A DNA stretch of 64,000 nucleotides, from assembly GCF_900169175.1 (NCBI RefSeq), contig NZ_FXZM01000001.1, positions 186,001 to 250,000 of the forward strand. Direction: 5' to 3'. Below, one piece after another: positions 22,046 through 31,784 of this stretch. Each line of letters begins with the position of its first letter. The stretch's first letter is position 1. A program made the translations under genes and the position numbers. Source of the DNA: Brevibacterium jeotgali (GTDB lineage: Bacteria; Actinomycetota; Actinomycetes; Actinomycetales; Brevibacteriaceae). The notes beneath the pieces are model-generated. The model saw only the letters and a list, made by a program, of their open reading frames with translations. It was not told where the DNA came from and did no database searches.

Positions 22046-23361
22046 CGTCCGTCCTCCTGCTCAATCACAGCGAGTCGAGGCGCCTCTCGTCGTGAGGGGC
22101 CGGGACCCGCCGACGGCGGCGAGGCAGGCATCCGCGAGGCATGCGCAGGCGTCGACTCGGACGGTGCAGCCGACCTGGTGGAGAATGTGCGCTGGAGCTG
22201 TGCCACCCCCTCCCGCTGGAACCCGGTCGCCCGGTCCCAGACCAGGCGCGTGTGCACGCGATCCTCGACGAGGACGGGAACTGCGACCTCGGCGATCCCA
22301 CGCTTTCCGGGTCCCGCCCCATCGCGGCGGAGGTGGAGGAGCAGGTCGATCGCGGTGGACGTCTGCGCGTGGACGGCCGCAGCGCTCATCCCGGCGAGCG
22401 CTCCCAGGGCCTCGAGTCTGCTGGGGACGGCGGCGGAGGTGTTCGCGTGGACGGTCGCGCACCCGCCCTCGTGTCCGGTGTTGAGTGCGGTGAGCATGTC
22501 GCGGACCTCTTCACCGCGCACCTCGCCGACGACCAGGCGATCCGGTCGCATCCTCAGCGCATTGCGGACCAGAGCGGTCATCGGCACGTCCCCGATACCC
22601 TCGACGTTCGCCTGCCGAGCCGACAGCTGCACCACGTGGGGGTGGACGACGACGAGTTCGCGGGAGTCCTCCACGAGCAGCAGTCGGTGAGCCTGGTCCG
22701 CTGCGGACAGCATCGCTCCCAGCAGAACCGTCTTGCCGGACCCGGTCCCACCGGAGATCAGGAAGTTCGCACGCCGTGCAACGGTCTCCTCGACGAGGGT
22801 GACGAGCGCCGCCGGGACGAAGCCGTCACCGATCAGATCAGGCAGCGTGAACGCACGCGGGCGAGGGATCCGGAAGCTGAGGACGGTGACGTCTCCGGAC
22901 AGCGGCGGGATGACGGCGTTGACCCGGACTCCGTCGGGCATCCGCACATCCACCAGGGGCGACGAATCATCCAGTCGGCGTCCTCCAGAGGCTGCCAGCC
23001 GTACAGCCAGTGCCCGGACGTCGGACTCGGCCCCCAGACTCAGCGGCACCTGCTCCAGGCCGGCGCCGAAGTCCGCCCACACGTCGCGGGGGCCGTTGAC
23101 GAAGACGTCTGTGACGCCCGGCCGGTCGAGCAGCGGCTGCAGGGGGCCCGCTCCCGCCAGCTGTGCGGACAGCCGTGCGACGAGCTCCAGCATCGCGGCG
23201 GACCCGAGCACCCGCCCCGACCGGCGCACTGCGGCCGCCACTGCGGAGTCCGTGACCGGTCCCGGGTGATCGAGCAGGTCATCGCGGATCTCTGCGACGA
23301 GCGCGGGATCCAACCACCCCGCCTCGCCGAGGCCCGACGACCCCTCGGCGCGAACGGTCAT
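22042..23361 (-). CDS. tadA: Tad/Flp pilus assembly and secretion ATPase
   Basis: The 439-residue motor ATPase powers Flp pilus assembly. It shows Walker A GGTGSGKT near residue 209, the Asp-box LLLVEDSREL, a Walker B region DRLVVGEVRGEE, and the His box GHEGGCATVHAN, all diagnostic of the CpaF/TadA family. The N-terminal domain includes GVTDVFVNGPRDVW. The C-terminal 40 residues are proline- and serine-rich. ATG 23361 overlaps the stop of the upstream tadZ-like gene by four bases. It matches Rv3659c by position and family. Confidence 0.95.
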   Translation of the reverse strand: MTVRAEGSSGLGEAGWLDPALVAEIRDDLLDHPGPVTDSAVAAAVRRSGRVLGSAAMLELVARLSAQLAGAGPLQPLLDRPGVTDVFVNGPRDVWADFGAGLEQVPLSLGAESDVRALAVRLAASGGRRLDDSSPLVDVRMPDGVRVNAVIPPLSGDVTVLSFRIPRPRAFTLPDLIGDGFVPAALVTLVEETVARRANFLISGGTGSGKTVLLGAMLSAADQAHRLLLVEDSRELVVVHPHVVQLSARQANVEGIGDVPMTALVRNALRMRPDRLVVGEVRGEEVRDMLTALNTGHEGGCATVHANTSAAVPSRLEALGALAGMSAAAVHAQTSTAIDLLLHLRRDGAGPGKRGIAEVAVPVLVEDRVHTRLVWDRATGFQREGVAQLQRTFSTRSAAPSESTPAHASRMPASPPSAGPGPSRREAPRLAVIEQEDGR

Positions 23362-24470
23362 CGCAGCCCCGCCGCCATCCGCTCAGCGAGCCCGGCACCC
23401 ATCGGAACCGGTTCCCTCCCCGTCTCCGGGACCTCGCGCGCGGGGAACCACTCCTCGACCAGCGCGGCCGCCGTCGCGGTCAGTGACGACCTGCGGGTCG
23501 GCAGCGATTCCCCGCGGTCGATGCGGGTCGCGAGTCCCCGCTCCGCCCGCATCCGCGCGGTCAGCGGCAGGCCCACAGCATCCGCGACCTGCTGGGCGGG
23601 GATCCCACTCCGCTCGTCCTCTCGCACGATGAGGCCCACCCTGTGGTGACCGGCTCTCAGCCGTCCCGCGACCTGTGCCGCACCGACCGCCGCACGGACT
23701 CTCGCAGGGACGACGAGCTGCACATGGTGACAGGCGCGCACCACTCCCCCGGCAGCGTGCCTCGGCAGATCGACGACCACGAAGTCGAATGCCTGCTGCG
23801 CCGCACCCAGGACGGTGTCGAACACGTGCCCGGACGTGTCGGCGGCGTCGGTGCGGTCCCACGACAGCACGGCCATGCCGGCGACCCGCGGCAGCGCGTC
23901 CACCAGCGTCGACGGTCGGAGGCTTCCCTTCGAGGCGGCGAGCGCGGGCCAGCGGAGGCCTTCGGTCGTCTCCGCCCCGAGCACGAGGTCGATGCCGCCG
24001 CCCAGCGGATCTCCGTCGACGAGCACGGTCCGCAGTCCGGTGCGCTGTCCCTCGACCGCCAGTGCCGCGGCGAGCATCGTCGCACCGGCTCCGCCGCATC
24101 CCGGGACGATGCCCACAGTCGTCGCGGGCGCCACCGGGGGTTCCACGGCCGAGATCATGCGCTGGACGAGCCACTCTGCGGCAGCGGGCAGGATCGCCAC
24201 GTGGTCGGCACCGAGCCGGGCGGCGGCGCCGAACGCGTCTGCCGAAGTCCGTGAGGCCGTCGAGGGGTCCTCCACGGCGATGAGCACTGTCGGCGCGGAG
24301 ATGCCCCCGGGCGGATCGGAGACGTCCTCGCCCAGCAGGACCAGTGCGGCGTCCTGCCACCCGCCCGTCATCGGTGAGGCGACGGCCAGGGTGATGCCGA
24401 TCCCGTCGGCCAGAGCAGCGCACTGGTCGACGAGACTGGGCAGCTGCGTGAGGAGCGCGATCCGAGACAT
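23358..24470 (-). CDS. TadZ/Ssd-like MinD-family protein (CpaE-like)
   Basis: The 370-residue protein heads the tad operon and belongs to the SIMIBI ParA/MinD fold, like Rv3660c (Ssd) and CpaE/TadZ, which place the pilus machine at its site. The N-terminal half is a receiver-like domain. The P-loop region is GCGGAGAT, with no lysine, so ATP binding may be weakened or lost. Later features fit the family: VDGDPLGGGIDLVLG (Walker A' partner), DFVVVDLPRHAA (Walker B). Start ATG 24470 is tentative; an in-frame ATG at 24542 has a possible AGGACG ribosome-binding site and would add 24 residues. Translation of tadA is coupled to it. Confidence 0.8.
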   Translation of the reverse strand: MSRIALLTQLPSLVDQCAALADGIGITLAVASPMTGGWQDAALVLLGEDVSDPPGGISAPTVLIAVEDPSTASRTSADAFGAAARLGADHVAILPAAAEWLVQRMISAVEPPVAPATTVGIVPGCGGAGATMLAAALAVEGQRTGLRTVLVDGDPLGGGIDLVLGAETTEGLRWPALAASKGSLRPSTLVDALPRVAGMAVLSWDRTDAADTSGHVFDTVLGAAQQAFDFVVVDLPRHAAGGVVRACHHVQLVVPARVRAAVGAAQVAGRLRAGHHRVGLIVREDERSGIPAQQVADAVGLPLTARMRAERGLATRIDRGESLPTRRSSLTATAAALVEEWFPAREVPETGREPVPMGAGLAERMAAGLR

Positions 24471-24587
24471 GCGCCCACTCTGGGCGACGTCGGGCGCAAG
24501 CGGAACCGCGCGTTCCCACCTGTGGACGGAGGGGCTCCTCATCGACGTCCTGTGACCTCGAGTGAGGCTCCGACACCCGCCGAAGCG

Positions 24588-24624
24588 CACGCACCCGCCC
24601 GGCGCCGGGCCGGACGGGTGCGTG
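24588..24624 (-). terminator. Hairpin terminator after the low-complexity membrane protein gene
   Basis: A perfect 10-bp stem (CACGCACCCG with its complement, 24588-24597 and 24615-24624) encloses a second GC-rich dyad around CCGGCGCCGG. It lies 31 bases beyond the stop of the gene ending at 24655 and before the tad operon start. Confidence 0.65.
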
Positions 24625-24654
24625 GTGGGACTGCTGAGTATCAGCTGTGACGGA

Positions 24655-27201
24655 TCAGCCGCGGATGATGCCTTCGACGTTGTTGAGGTAGCCCTCCTGG
24701 CCGTGGGCATCGCGGACCTTGAAGAACGAACCGTGATCCTCCAGCGCGAGGAACCATTCGTTCGGCGTGACCGTGAAGATCTCCTGACCGGTGACGGGAT
24801 CGACCGCCGGGCGGGGCTCCGTCACCGCGAACCAGAACATCTGCGACACGACCGGCTTGAACGCCTGGGTCGGCTCGCCCTGCGTCGCGTCGTACGTGGG
24901 TGCGGGGGCCCCCTCCTCAGCAGGTGCGCTGCTGTCACCGCCCATGCGGAACCACTGAGTCGGTTCGTTCTCCGAACCGCCCTGCTCCTCGCCGCGGAAG
25001 TGGCCTGCGGGAGCGTCGGCCGCAGCCGAACCTTCCCGGGGGTCACGGTCCGCAGGCGTCTGGGCCGAGGCCGCCGGCTGCTCAGCGGGTTCCGCATCCG
25101 TCCCGGCATCGCCGGCGTGGTCGGTCGCACCCTGCTCGGTCGGTTCGGCTTCGGATGCCGCAGGCTCGACCGGAATCGCAGTCTCCTGCGCTGCGGCGAT
25201 GTCCGCCGCATCAGGCTCGTGGAGTCCTGTTCCTTCGGCCTCGTGCGTGTCGTCGCCGTCTGAGAGTGCCGCGCCGCCGGCGACAGCTGCGCCGCCCGCA
25301 ACGGCACCACCGGCTGCAGCACCGAACATGGAGCCGGAGCGCTCCTGCCGGCCCTCGGCCGCGGGTGCGTCCGCACCGGGGGACGAATCGGCGTACTCGG
25401 CCGCCCGGGCCTCCGGCGCGACGTGCTCGGGGGCAGGTGCCTCCGGCGCGACGACGGGCTGATCGTCAGCAGTGTCAGCAGGTTCCGCCGTCCACGCCGA
25501 CTGCGACGCGACGAAGGGGTGACCCGCCTCATCGGGTGCGCCATTCCGCACAGCGCCGTCGGCGCGCGGGGTGTCCTCGGCAGATGCGCCTTCGGGCGCC
25601 GTCCAGCTTTCGGCTGCGGGAACGGAGTGCTCTGCGTTCCGAGCATCGGCAGCAGCCGTCTGCTCACCCGAGGCGGTCTCCGACTGCGGAGTCGGTTCGG
25701 GCTCGCCGAACGCTCCCGCCCCGAATGCTCCGGCGGCGAACGCCTGGGTCGGCTCGGACTGGGCGAACGCGGGAGACGTCGCGTTCTCTGCACCCAGATA
25801 CGCCTGCCCGTCTGCCGTGCTCTGATCGGGCTCCGGGTCCTGGTGGTACGCGGCGGACTGCCCGTCATAGGCTGTCGACCCCGCAGCTGCATGGCCTCCG
25901 AGGACGTCGGCCTGTGCTGCGCCCTGCTCCGTGTGCGGGGCGGGCTGGCTCTGGAAGCTCTGGGGCTGCGCTGCATACGGATCGCCGTAGGCGTGGCCCT
26001 GTGACCCGTAGGCCTGCCCCTGTGACCCGTAGGCGTGGCCCTGTGACCCGTACTGCTGTGCGGTGGGATCGTAGGGAGCAGCACCGCCGTACGGCTGGCC
26101 CTGCGAACCATAGGCCTGACCCTGCGACCCGTAGGCCTGACCCTGTGCGCCAGCGGCGCCGTACATGGCAGCACCTCCGGCAGCCGCGCCGCCCATAGCG
26201 GCACCGGCGTGCCCCATTCCTGCGTGCTGCTGCGATCCGTACTGCTGGGAGGCGACACCGGAGGCTGCGCGCGCCTTGGGGTGCGTCTGCATCTCCGGCA
26301 GCGTGGTGAACTCGGCTGCGAGGAACGGCAGGAACGTGAAGACGCCGAAGAAGAAGGCGATGAGCGCGGCGACGAAGACGAGCCACGCGCCCACGTGCAG
26401 CATCGGCGCACCGGTGAACACGTTGATGATGTTCGCGGTGAACGCGACGGAGGTCAGGACCGACGTCACCTGCGCGATGCTCAGCGAACCGAGCCGCGAG
26501 GGGAATCCGGAGACCGTCTTGTGGAGAAGCGTGAGAACGCCCGCGACGATGAGCGGCAGGATCCCGAGGAACACCATGCCCATGCCCCAGAACGACCAGG
26601 AGAACACGGTGGACGCCCCGTAGCCCATGCTGAGGCCGCCGAAGCGGAAGAAGGGCGTCACCATGCCGATGAAGGCGAGCAGTGCGGCGACCAGGAGCAT
26701 GAGATCGCGCAGGCTCAGCGGCCCCAGCAGACTTCCCGGCCGGGCTGGGGAACCGGAACCGCCATGCGCATTCCGCATCGGTGCACCCTGCGGATTCGGT
26801 GCACCCTGCGGAGCCGGAGCGTGAGCAGCCGGACCGGAGCCGTGCGCACCCGGCATCGATCCGTACTGCTGCGCGTAGGGGTCGTACCCCGGGCCCGTCT
26901 GCATCGGCTGGCCCTGCGAACCATAGGCCTGTTCGGGAGCGCCGTAGCCCGGCCCCTGAGAACCATGGGCCTGCCCCTGCGCAGCGAACTGCTGACCCTG
27001 CGAACCGTAGGCCTGCGCAGGAGCACCGTATGGCTGCTGGCCATACTGCTGGCCGTACTGCTCGTACTGCTGCTGGCCGTACTGCTGCGGTGCACCGTAG
27101 GCGGGGGCCGCCGCGGAGCCGTACTGCGCGGCGGGCTCCCCACCGGGCTGGCCCCATTCATAGTGGCCCGAGCCCTGCGGGGGCTGATAGGGCGTGCTCA
27201 T
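24655..27201 (-). CDS. Large low-complexity membrane protein with YGSQGQ repeats and C-terminal SH3-like domain
   Basis: Function is unknown. The 848-residue protein starts with about 160 residues rich in Gly, Gln, Tyr, Ala and Pro (repeats such as YGSQGQ, QQYGQQ). Then come about four membrane segments (residues 167-297). A second set of [14 protein letters not shown] repeats follows (about 350-405), then some 350 acidic, alanine-rich residues. The last 62 residues look folded and SH3-like ([20 protein letters not shown]). A motif EPTQ(A/W)F occurs three times, near residues 484, 749 and 777. The plan recalls DUF5336/34-kDa antigen proteins of mycobacteria (N-terminal membrane part, Gln/Gly-rich tail). 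GGAGA precedes ATG 27201. It diverges from acs. Envelope scaffold or kinase-regulated docking are guesses. Confidence 0.75.
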   Translation of the reverse strand: MSTPYQPPQGSGHYEWGQPGGEPAAQYGSAAAPAYGAPQQYGQQQYEQYGQQYGQQPYGAPAQAYGSQGQQFAAQGQAHGSQGPGYGAPEQAYGSQGQPMQTGPGYDPYAQQYGSMPGAHGSGPAAHAPAPQGAPNPQGAPMRNAHGGSGSPARPGSLLGPLSLRDLMLLVAALLAFIGMVTPFFRFGGLSMGYGASTVFSWSFWGMGMVFLGILPLIVAGVLTLLHKTVSGFPSRLGSLSIAQVTSVLTSVAFTANIINVFTGAPMLHVGAWLVFVAALIAFFFGVFTFLPFLAAEFTTLPEMQTHPKARAASGVASQQYGSQQHAGMGHAGAAMGGAAAGGAAMYGAAGAQGQAYGSQGQAYGSQGQPYGGAAPYDPTAQQYGSQGHAYGSQGQAYGSQGHAYGDPYAAQPQSFQSQPAPHTEQGAAQADVLGGHAAAGSTAYDGQSAAYHQDPEPDQSTADGQAYLGAENATSPAFAQSEPTQAFAAGAFGAGAFGEPEPTPQSETASGEQTAAADARNAEHSVPAAESWTAPEGASAEDTPRADGAVRNGAPDEAGHPFVASQSAWTAEPADTADDQPVVAPEAPAPEHVAPEARAAEYADSSPGADAPAAEGRQERSGSMFGAAAGGAVAGGAAVAGGAALSDGDDTHEAEGTGLHEPDAADIAAAQETAIPVEPAASEAEPTEQGATDHAGDAGTDAEPAEQPAASAQTPADRDPREGSAAADAPAGHFRGEEQGGSENEPTQWFRMGGDSSAPAEEGAPAPTYDATQGEPTQAFKPVVSQMFWFAVTEPRPAVDPVTGQEIFTVTPNEWFLALEDHGSFFKVRDAHGQEGYLNNVEGIIRG

Positions 27202-27471
27202 CTCGTCTCCTTCCGAATTCCGCGCGGACAGCACGGAATCGGCACTGTCGTGTGCGCTTCCATCCCCATCATTGCATTGCACTGCTGTCATGCCCCAAGA
27301 GCGACGCGACGATCAGACGGTTCCCAGCAGGCTCCCCACCTCAGGTCGCTCAGGCAACTCCTGTGCAACTTCCGGCCTGCGCATCGCGCCGGGTGCGGTA
27401 TAGGCTCGGATCCCGGAGTCAGCGATGACTACTCGCGGCTTGCCATCGACGATGCTGGGAAGGACGAACAG
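27202..27471. promoter_or_regulatory. Divergent promoter region between the low-complexity protein gene and acs
   Basis: These 270 bases hold no credible gene. On the plus strand TATAGG at 27399-27404 could be the -10 of acs, giving a leader of about 60 bases; no good -35 is seen. No clear GlxR-type TGTGA-N6-TCACA site was found. Confidence 0.4.
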
Positions 27472-29409
27472 ATGACTGATCACACGGAATCGACGTCGAC
27501 GACCTACGCGCCCCCGGAGGAGTTCGCAGCACACGCGAACGTGACCGCCGCGGAGTACGAACGCGCCGACGAGGACCGATTGGGGTTCTGGGCGGACAAG
27601 GCCCGATCGCTCCTCGACTGGGAGACCGACTTCACGGAGACCCTCGACTGGACGAACCCCCCATTCGCCCGCTGGTTCTCCGACGGGCGTCTCAACGTCG
27701 CCGCCAACTGCCTGGATCGGCACGTGGAGGCCGGAAACGGCGACAGGATCGCCATCCACTTCGAAGGGGAACCGGGCGACTCCCGCGGCATCACGTATGC
27801 CGAGCTCACGGCCGAGGTGAAGAAGGCGGCGAACGCACTCATCTCACTGGGTGTCTCGCAGGGCGACCGCGTCGCGATCTACATGCCCATGATCCCGGAG
27901 ACCGTCATCGCGATGCTGGCCTGCGCCCGACTGGGGGCACCGCACTCCGTGGTGTTCGGCGGGTTCTCCTCCGATGCGCTCCACTCCCGCATCCTCGACG
28001 CAGAGGCCCGGGTCGTCATCACCGCCGACGGCGGCTTCCGCCGCGGCAAGCCCTCGAGCCTCAAGCCGGCCGTCGACGCGGCGATCGAGAAGGGCGGCAC
28101 CCCGGTCGAGCACGTGGTCGTCGTCGAGCGCACCGGCCAGGACGTCGAGTGGTTCGACGATCGCGACGTCGCGTGGGCCGATCTCATGGGCGAACAGCCC
28201 GACGAGCACACCGCAGAGGCGTTCGAGGCGGAGAACCCCCTCTACGTCCTCTACACCTCCGGCACCACGGGCAAGCCCAAGGGGATCCTCCATACCTCCG
28301 GCGGCTACCTCACGCAGGCCACGTACTCCGTGTTCGCGACCTTCGACCTCAAGCCGGAGAAGGACGTCTTCTGGTGCACTGCGGACGTCGGCTGGGTCAC
28401 CGGCCACACCTTCATCGTCTACGGTCCGCTGTCCGCCGGCGCGACCCAGGTGATCTACGAGGGGACTCCGGACACGCCGGACACGGGCCGCTGGTGGGAC
28501 ATCGTCCAGAAGTACGGGGTGACGATCCTCTACACCGCGCCCACCGCGATCCGAACCTGCATGAAGTGGGGCGACGAGATCCCCGGACAGTACGACCTCT
28601 CCTCCCTGCGCCTGCTGGGCACCGTGGGCGAGCCCATCAACCCGGAGGCGTGGACCTGGTACCGCAGCGTGATCGGAAAGGACCGCTGCCCCGTCGTCGA
28701 CACATGGTGGCAGACGGAGACCGGTGCGCACATGATCGCTCCCATGCCGGGTGCGATGGCGACGAAACCGGGATCCTCGCAGCGTCCGCTGCCGGGGATC
28801 TCCGTCAAGGTCGTCGACGACGAGGGCAATCCGCTGAAGAACGACGAACCGGGGCTCCTGGTCATCGACGAGCCGTGGCCCGCCATGCTGCGCGGCGTCT
28901 ACGGCGATCCCGAACGCTACAAGGACACGTACTGGTCGCGGTTCGAGGGCATCTACTTCGCCGGTGACGGCGCCAAGTACGACGAGGACGGGGACATCTG
29001 GTTCCTGGGCCGCGTGGACGACGTCATGAATGTATCCGGGCACCGACTGTCGACCACGGAGATCGAGTCGTCCCTCGTCGCGCACGACATCGTGGCGGAG
29101 GCCGCCGTCGTCGGCGCTGCGGACGCGACCTCCGGTCAGGCCGTCGTCGCCTTCGCGATCCTGCGGGGCGGCGTCGAACGGACGGACGACATGGAAGAGA
29201 CGCTGCGGGCGCACGTCGGCTCGGACATCGGGCCGATCGCCAAGCCCAAGCGGGTCCACATCGTCGATGAGCTGCCCAAGACGCGGTCCGGCAAGATCGT
29301 GCGCCGACTGCTCAAGGACCTGGCGGAGGACAAGGGGGTGGGCGATTCGTCCACCCTCGCGGACGCCTCCGTCATGGACGTCATCTCGAAGCAGGTGCAG
29401 GGGTCCTGA
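27472..29409 (+). CDS. acs: Acetyl-CoA synthetase (AMP-forming)
   Basis: The 645-residue enzyme makes acetyl-CoA from acetate, ATP and CoA in two steps through acetyl-AMP. All ANL-family motifs are present: [11 protein letters not shown] (residue 261 on), [15 protein letters not shown], a [15 protein letters not shown] hinge region and the C-terminal [11 protein letters not shown]. The lysine in the last motif (near 608) catalyses adenylation and is the site shut off by acetylation in other bacteria. A sirtuin gene that could reverse this lies at 55.8 kb. AAGGA precedes ATG 27472. The length is standard. A hairpin lies after the stop. Confidence 0.98.
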   Translation: MTDHTESTSTTYAPPEEFAAHANVTAAEYERADEDRLGFWADKARSLLDWETDFTETLDWTNPPFARWFSDGRLNVAANCLDRHVEAGNGDRIAIHFEGEPGDSRGITYAELTAEVKKAANALISLGVSQGDRVAIYMPMIPETVIAMLACARLGAPHSVVFGGFSSDALHSRILDAEARVVITADGGFRRGKPSSLKPAVDAAIEKGGTPVEHVVVVERTGQDVEWFDDRDVAWADLMGEQPDEHTAEAFEAENPLYVLYTSGTTGKPKGILHTSGGYLTQATYSVFATFDLKPEKDVFWCTADVGWVTGHTFIVYGPLSAGATQVIYEGTPDTPDTGRWWDIVQKYGVTILYTAPTAIRTCMKWGDEIPGQYDLSSLRLLGTVGEPINPEAWTWYRSVIGKDRCPVVDTWWQTETGAHMIAPMPGAMATKPGSSQRPLPGISVKVVDDEGNPLKNDEPGLLVIDEPWPAMLRGVYGDPERYKDTYWSRFEGIYFAGDGAKYDEDGDIWFLGRVDDVMNVSGHRLSTTEIESSLVAHDIVAEAAVVGAADATSGQAVVAFAILRGGVERTDDMEETLRAHVGSDIGPIAKPKRVHIVDELPKTRSGKIVRRLLKDLAEDKGVGDSSTLADASVMDVISKQVQGS

Positions 29410-29438
29410 AACAGCGCCGGAGCACCTGGTGAGGCCCT

Positions 29439-29485
29439 CTGCTGACGTGCCCGCTGGGCGAGTCGTGGTCAGGCACGCTCAGCAG
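29439..29485 (+). terminator. Hairpin terminator after acs
   Basis: CTGCTGACGTGCC (29439-29451) pairs with 29472-29485, with one bulged base. It lies 30 bases after the acs stop and just before a TAAAGT (29490-29495) that may be the -10 for the next gene. Confidence 0.55.
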
Positions 29486-29543
29486 GCATTAAAGTGGGGA
29501 TCAGCTGCATGCCCACGACAGCCGCGAACACTGAAGGAGCCCC

Positions 29544-29951
29544 ATGTCGGAACGGTCCATCTCCAAGCTGGTCAAGGACATCGGCGCAGACGCGCAGGCC
29601 CTTGCCCAGGAGGAAGCTGCGCTCGCGAAGTCCGAAGCCCTTGATGGCGCGAAGAACCTCGGCATCGGGGCGGGGCTGGCGATCGGCGCCCTCTTCCTTC
29701 TGTTCCTGTCGTCGTTCATGGCGATGTTCACCGTCGCCTCGGCCCTCCATGAAGGGCTGGGGTGGGCCTGGTGGCTGAGCTTCCTCGTCGTCTTCGGCCT
29801 CCTGGTCCTCATCGCGCTCATCCTCGTCGCGGTGGCCCTGCCCCTCTTCAAGAAGGGCAATCCGACGCCCACCAGCGCGATCGCCTCGGGCAAGTCGGTC
29901 GTCACTGCGATCAAGCGTGCGCTGTCCAACCCGGGCGGTCCTCGCTACTGA
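29544..29951 (+). CDS. Phage-holin-superfamily (DUF1469) membrane protein
   Basis: The 135-residue protein belongs to the actinobacterial Phage_holin_3_6/DUF1469 family, which despite the name are chromosomal proteins. The N-terminal 40 residues form an amphipathic, coiled-coil-like helix (ISKLVKDIGADAQALAQEEAAL), followed by two membrane helices joined by a short loop, and a basic C-terminus. It matches mycobacterial Rv3669 by position after acs. AAGGAG lies upstream of ATG 29544. Function in the envelope is unknown. A long perfect hairpin follows. Confidence 0.8.
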   Translation: MSERSISKLVKDIGADAQALAQEEAALAKSEALDGAKNLGIGAGLAIGALFLLFLSSFMAMFTVASALHEGLGWAWWLSFLVVFGLLVLIALILVAVALPLFKKGNPTPTSAIASGKSVVTAIKRALSNPGGPRY

Positions 29952-29969
29952 GCGCAGCACCTGTTCACA

Positions 29970-30019
29970 GAGCGTGACGGAGGCCCAGCAGGTGATCCTG
30001 CTGGGCCTCCGTCACGCTC
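29970..30019. terminator. Bidirectional hairpin terminator between the DUF1469 and Nudix genes
   Basis: A perfect 22-bp inverted repeat (29970-29991 and 29998-30019) with a six-base loop separates two convergent genes. It is one of the strongest hairpins in the window. Confidence 0.85.
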
Positions 30020-30038
30020 TCAGGACGCGAGGTCACGG

Positions 30039-30764
30039 TCAGAACTCCACGTGGATCATCCTGTCGCGATCCCATTCGCGCGCCCATCCCAACGTCTCGA
30101 GCGACCAGTCGAGCAGCCCCGCGGTGAAGCCCCACGGACGCATGATGCCCAGGTCGAAGACGGGGGTGGAGAACGGCCGGTCCACGGGACTGAACATCCC
30201 CCTGTTCCCCGGTGCGACGAGGTCTGCGATGGCGATGCGTGCGACCAGGGCGGATTCGGCCTGGTCCACGGCTTCAACGGCCATAGGCTCCCGCCACCAC
30301 CCGACGACGGGGGTGACGTCGAAGCGGCTCGGCGGGACGAAGAGCGGCTCAAGCGTCCCGACCACGTCGACACCCGAGGGGTCGAGCCCCGTCTCCTCCT
30401 GCGCTTCACGCAGCGCTGTGAAGGCAGCGGACCCGTCACCCTCGTCGCGGGCACCGCCGGGGAACGCCGGCTGCCCGGCATGACTGCGCAGCGTCGACGC
30501 ACGCTGCAGGAGCACGATGTCGACATCGGCGACGCCGAGGCCGTCCAGCCGCTCGAGCTCGTCCCGCCCCGCGGGAGTGCGCGGCCTTGTTCCGCGCCCG
30601 AACAGCATGAGGACGGACGCCTCCCGGACGTTGAGCCCTTCGGGCGCATCCGGTCGACGCAGCCAGGAGCTCGGCGCCTCAGCCTCGAGCAGCCCGTCCA
30701 GCGCAGCCCGCAGATCCACGACTCCGTCCACTGTCCGCTCCACCGGACCCGTACCGGTCATCAC
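30039..30764 (-). CDS. Nudix hydrolase, CoA-pyrophosphatase type
   Basis: The 241-residue enzyme carries a Nudix box ending in ALREAQEETGL (metal-binding Glu residues) preceded by the CoA-diphosphatase signature LLQRASTLRSHAGQPAFPGG. Such enzymes split CoA or oxidised CoA into 4'-phosphopantetheine and 3',5'-ADP. It corresponds to Rv3672c. The start GTG 30764 overlaps the nth stop; ATG 30761 directly follows in frame, so the true first codon could be either. It is translated from the nth transcript and ends at the convergent hairpin. Substrate preference for CoA is inferred from the signature. Confidence 0.85.
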   Translation of the reverse strand: MMTGTGPVERTVDGVVDLRAALDGLLEAEAPSSWLRRPDAPEGLNVREASVLMLFGRGTRPRTPAGRDELERLDGLGVADVDIVLLQRASTLRSHAGQPAFPGGARDEGDGSAAFTALREAQEETGLDPSGVDVVGTLEPLFVPPSRFDVTPVVGWWREPMAVEAVDQAESALVARIAIADLVAPGNRGMFSPVDRPFSTPVFDLGIMRPWGFTAGLLDWSLETLGWAREWDRDRMIHVEF

Positions 30765-31633
30765 GCATCCTCTCCGTTCGTCCGTGCGTCCCCGTTCGCC
30801 GAGCCGTCCGCGCTCCTCGAACCATGCTCCGTCGTCAACCCGTCTGCCTTCGTCGGTTCAACGCGCGATCCCCCGTCGGACTTCCCCGCGGATTCCGCAC
30901 CCTCCGCCAGTTCGAACCGCAGGAGCTTGCGCGCCTTCCGCTCATCGAGCTCGCCGGTGCCGAACGAGGGGCACAGCGCACTGATCGGGCAGGCTCCGCA
31001 CGCGGGAGTCCGAGCGTGGCAGATGCGCCTGCCGTGCCAGATGACCCGGTGGGACAGCATCGTCCAGTCCTTGCGCGGGACGAGCGCGGCGACGTCCTTC
31101 TCGATGCGGTCGACATTGTCCGTGTCGGTCCACAGGAATCGCCGGGCAAGGCGCGCGAAGTGGGTGTCGATGGTGAGCCCCGGGACGTCGAAGACGTTGC
31201 CGAGCACCACGTTCGCCGTCTTCCTCCCCACACCGGGCAGGGTCACGAGCTGCTCGAGCGAGGCGGGCACCTCGCCGTCGAAGTGGTCGACGAGGGCCTG
31301 GGCCAGTCCCACGATGCTGCGGGCCTTCGCACGGTAGAAGCCCGTGGGTCTGATGATCTCCTCGACGTCCTCATGTGTGGCCGCAGACAGCGCATCGGCA
31401 TCCGGGTAGACGGAGAACAGGGCGGGAGTCACGGAGTTCACGCGGATGTCCGTGGTCTGCGCGGACAGGACCGTGGCGACCAGCAGTTCGAACGCGTCGC
31501 GGTGGTCCAGCTCCGCATGGGCGTCCGGATAGGTGTCCGCAAGGATGCGGTGGATCTTCCTGGCTCGGCGTGTGCGCCCCAGTGGAGTCTCCTCGAGGAA
31601 GCGCCGCCTGCTCTTCTCTGCGACTGACAGCAC
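30761..31633 (-). CDS. nth: Endonuclease III
   Basis: The 290-residue DNA glycosylase/AP lyase removes oxidised pyrimidines in base-excision repair. The helix-hairpin-helix LPGVGRKTANVVLG contains the catalytic Lys, followed by the catalytic Asp in TIDTHFARL. The [4Fe-4S] cluster motif C-X6-C-X2-C-X5-C is intact (CHARTPACGACPISALC). About 60 residues beyond the usual C-terminus form a disordered tail. Start GTG 31633 is supported by TAGGAT six bases upstream on the minus strand and no Shine-Dalgarno sequence, so the mRNA is probably leaderless. It diverges from crp and is followed by the Nudix gene in the same operon. Confidence 0.96.
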   Translation of the reverse strand: MLSVAEKSRRRFLEETPLGRTRRARKIHRILADTYPDAHAELDHRDAFELLVATVLSAQTTDIRVNSVTPALFSVYPDADALSAATHEDVEEIIRPTGFYRAKARSIVGLAQALVDHFDGEVPASLEQLVTLPGVGRKTANVVLGNVFDVPGLTIDTHFARLARRFLWTDTDNVDRIEKDVAALVPRKDWTMLSHRVIWHGRRICHARTPACGACPISALCPSFGTGELDERKARKLLRFELAEGAESAGKSDGGSRVEPTKADGLTTEHGSRSADGSANGDARTNGEDA

Positions 31634-31639
31634 CGCACC

Positions 31640-31645
31640 ATCCTA
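31640..31645 (-). promoter_or_regulatory. Predicted -10 element of the nth-Nudix operon (leaderless)
   Basis: Minus-strand TAGGAT, then GGTGCG, then the GTG start at 31633. Confidence 0.55.
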
Positions 31646-31784
31646 TCGGTGCCCTGCGGGCCTCCACGGCGCTCGTGGGAGTGTCAGCGGCTCTCGTACC
31701 AGGATCGGCGGCGTGAACTGTGGGCAGGAGCATCAGCGTGAGGGTAGATTTAGCCGCAGACGTGAACCGATCAGGAGGAACCAA

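Noticed and set aside
22141..23649. 502-codon plus-strand open frame opposite tadA
   Set aside because: tadA has Walker A, Walker B and His-box motifs and fits the operon. The opposite frame is unsupported.
19290..24600. Tad locus as a mobile element
   Set aside because: Codon use matches neighbours, no integrase or repeats are found, and mycobacteria have the same genes in the same place.
27844..29259. 471-codon minus-strand open frame opposite acs
   Set aside because: acs is unambiguous on the plus strand. The antisense product has no domains.
29544..29951. True prophage holin
   Set aside because: The protein is a chromosomal DUF1469/Phage_holin_3_6 family member conserved after acs; no other phage gene is in the window.
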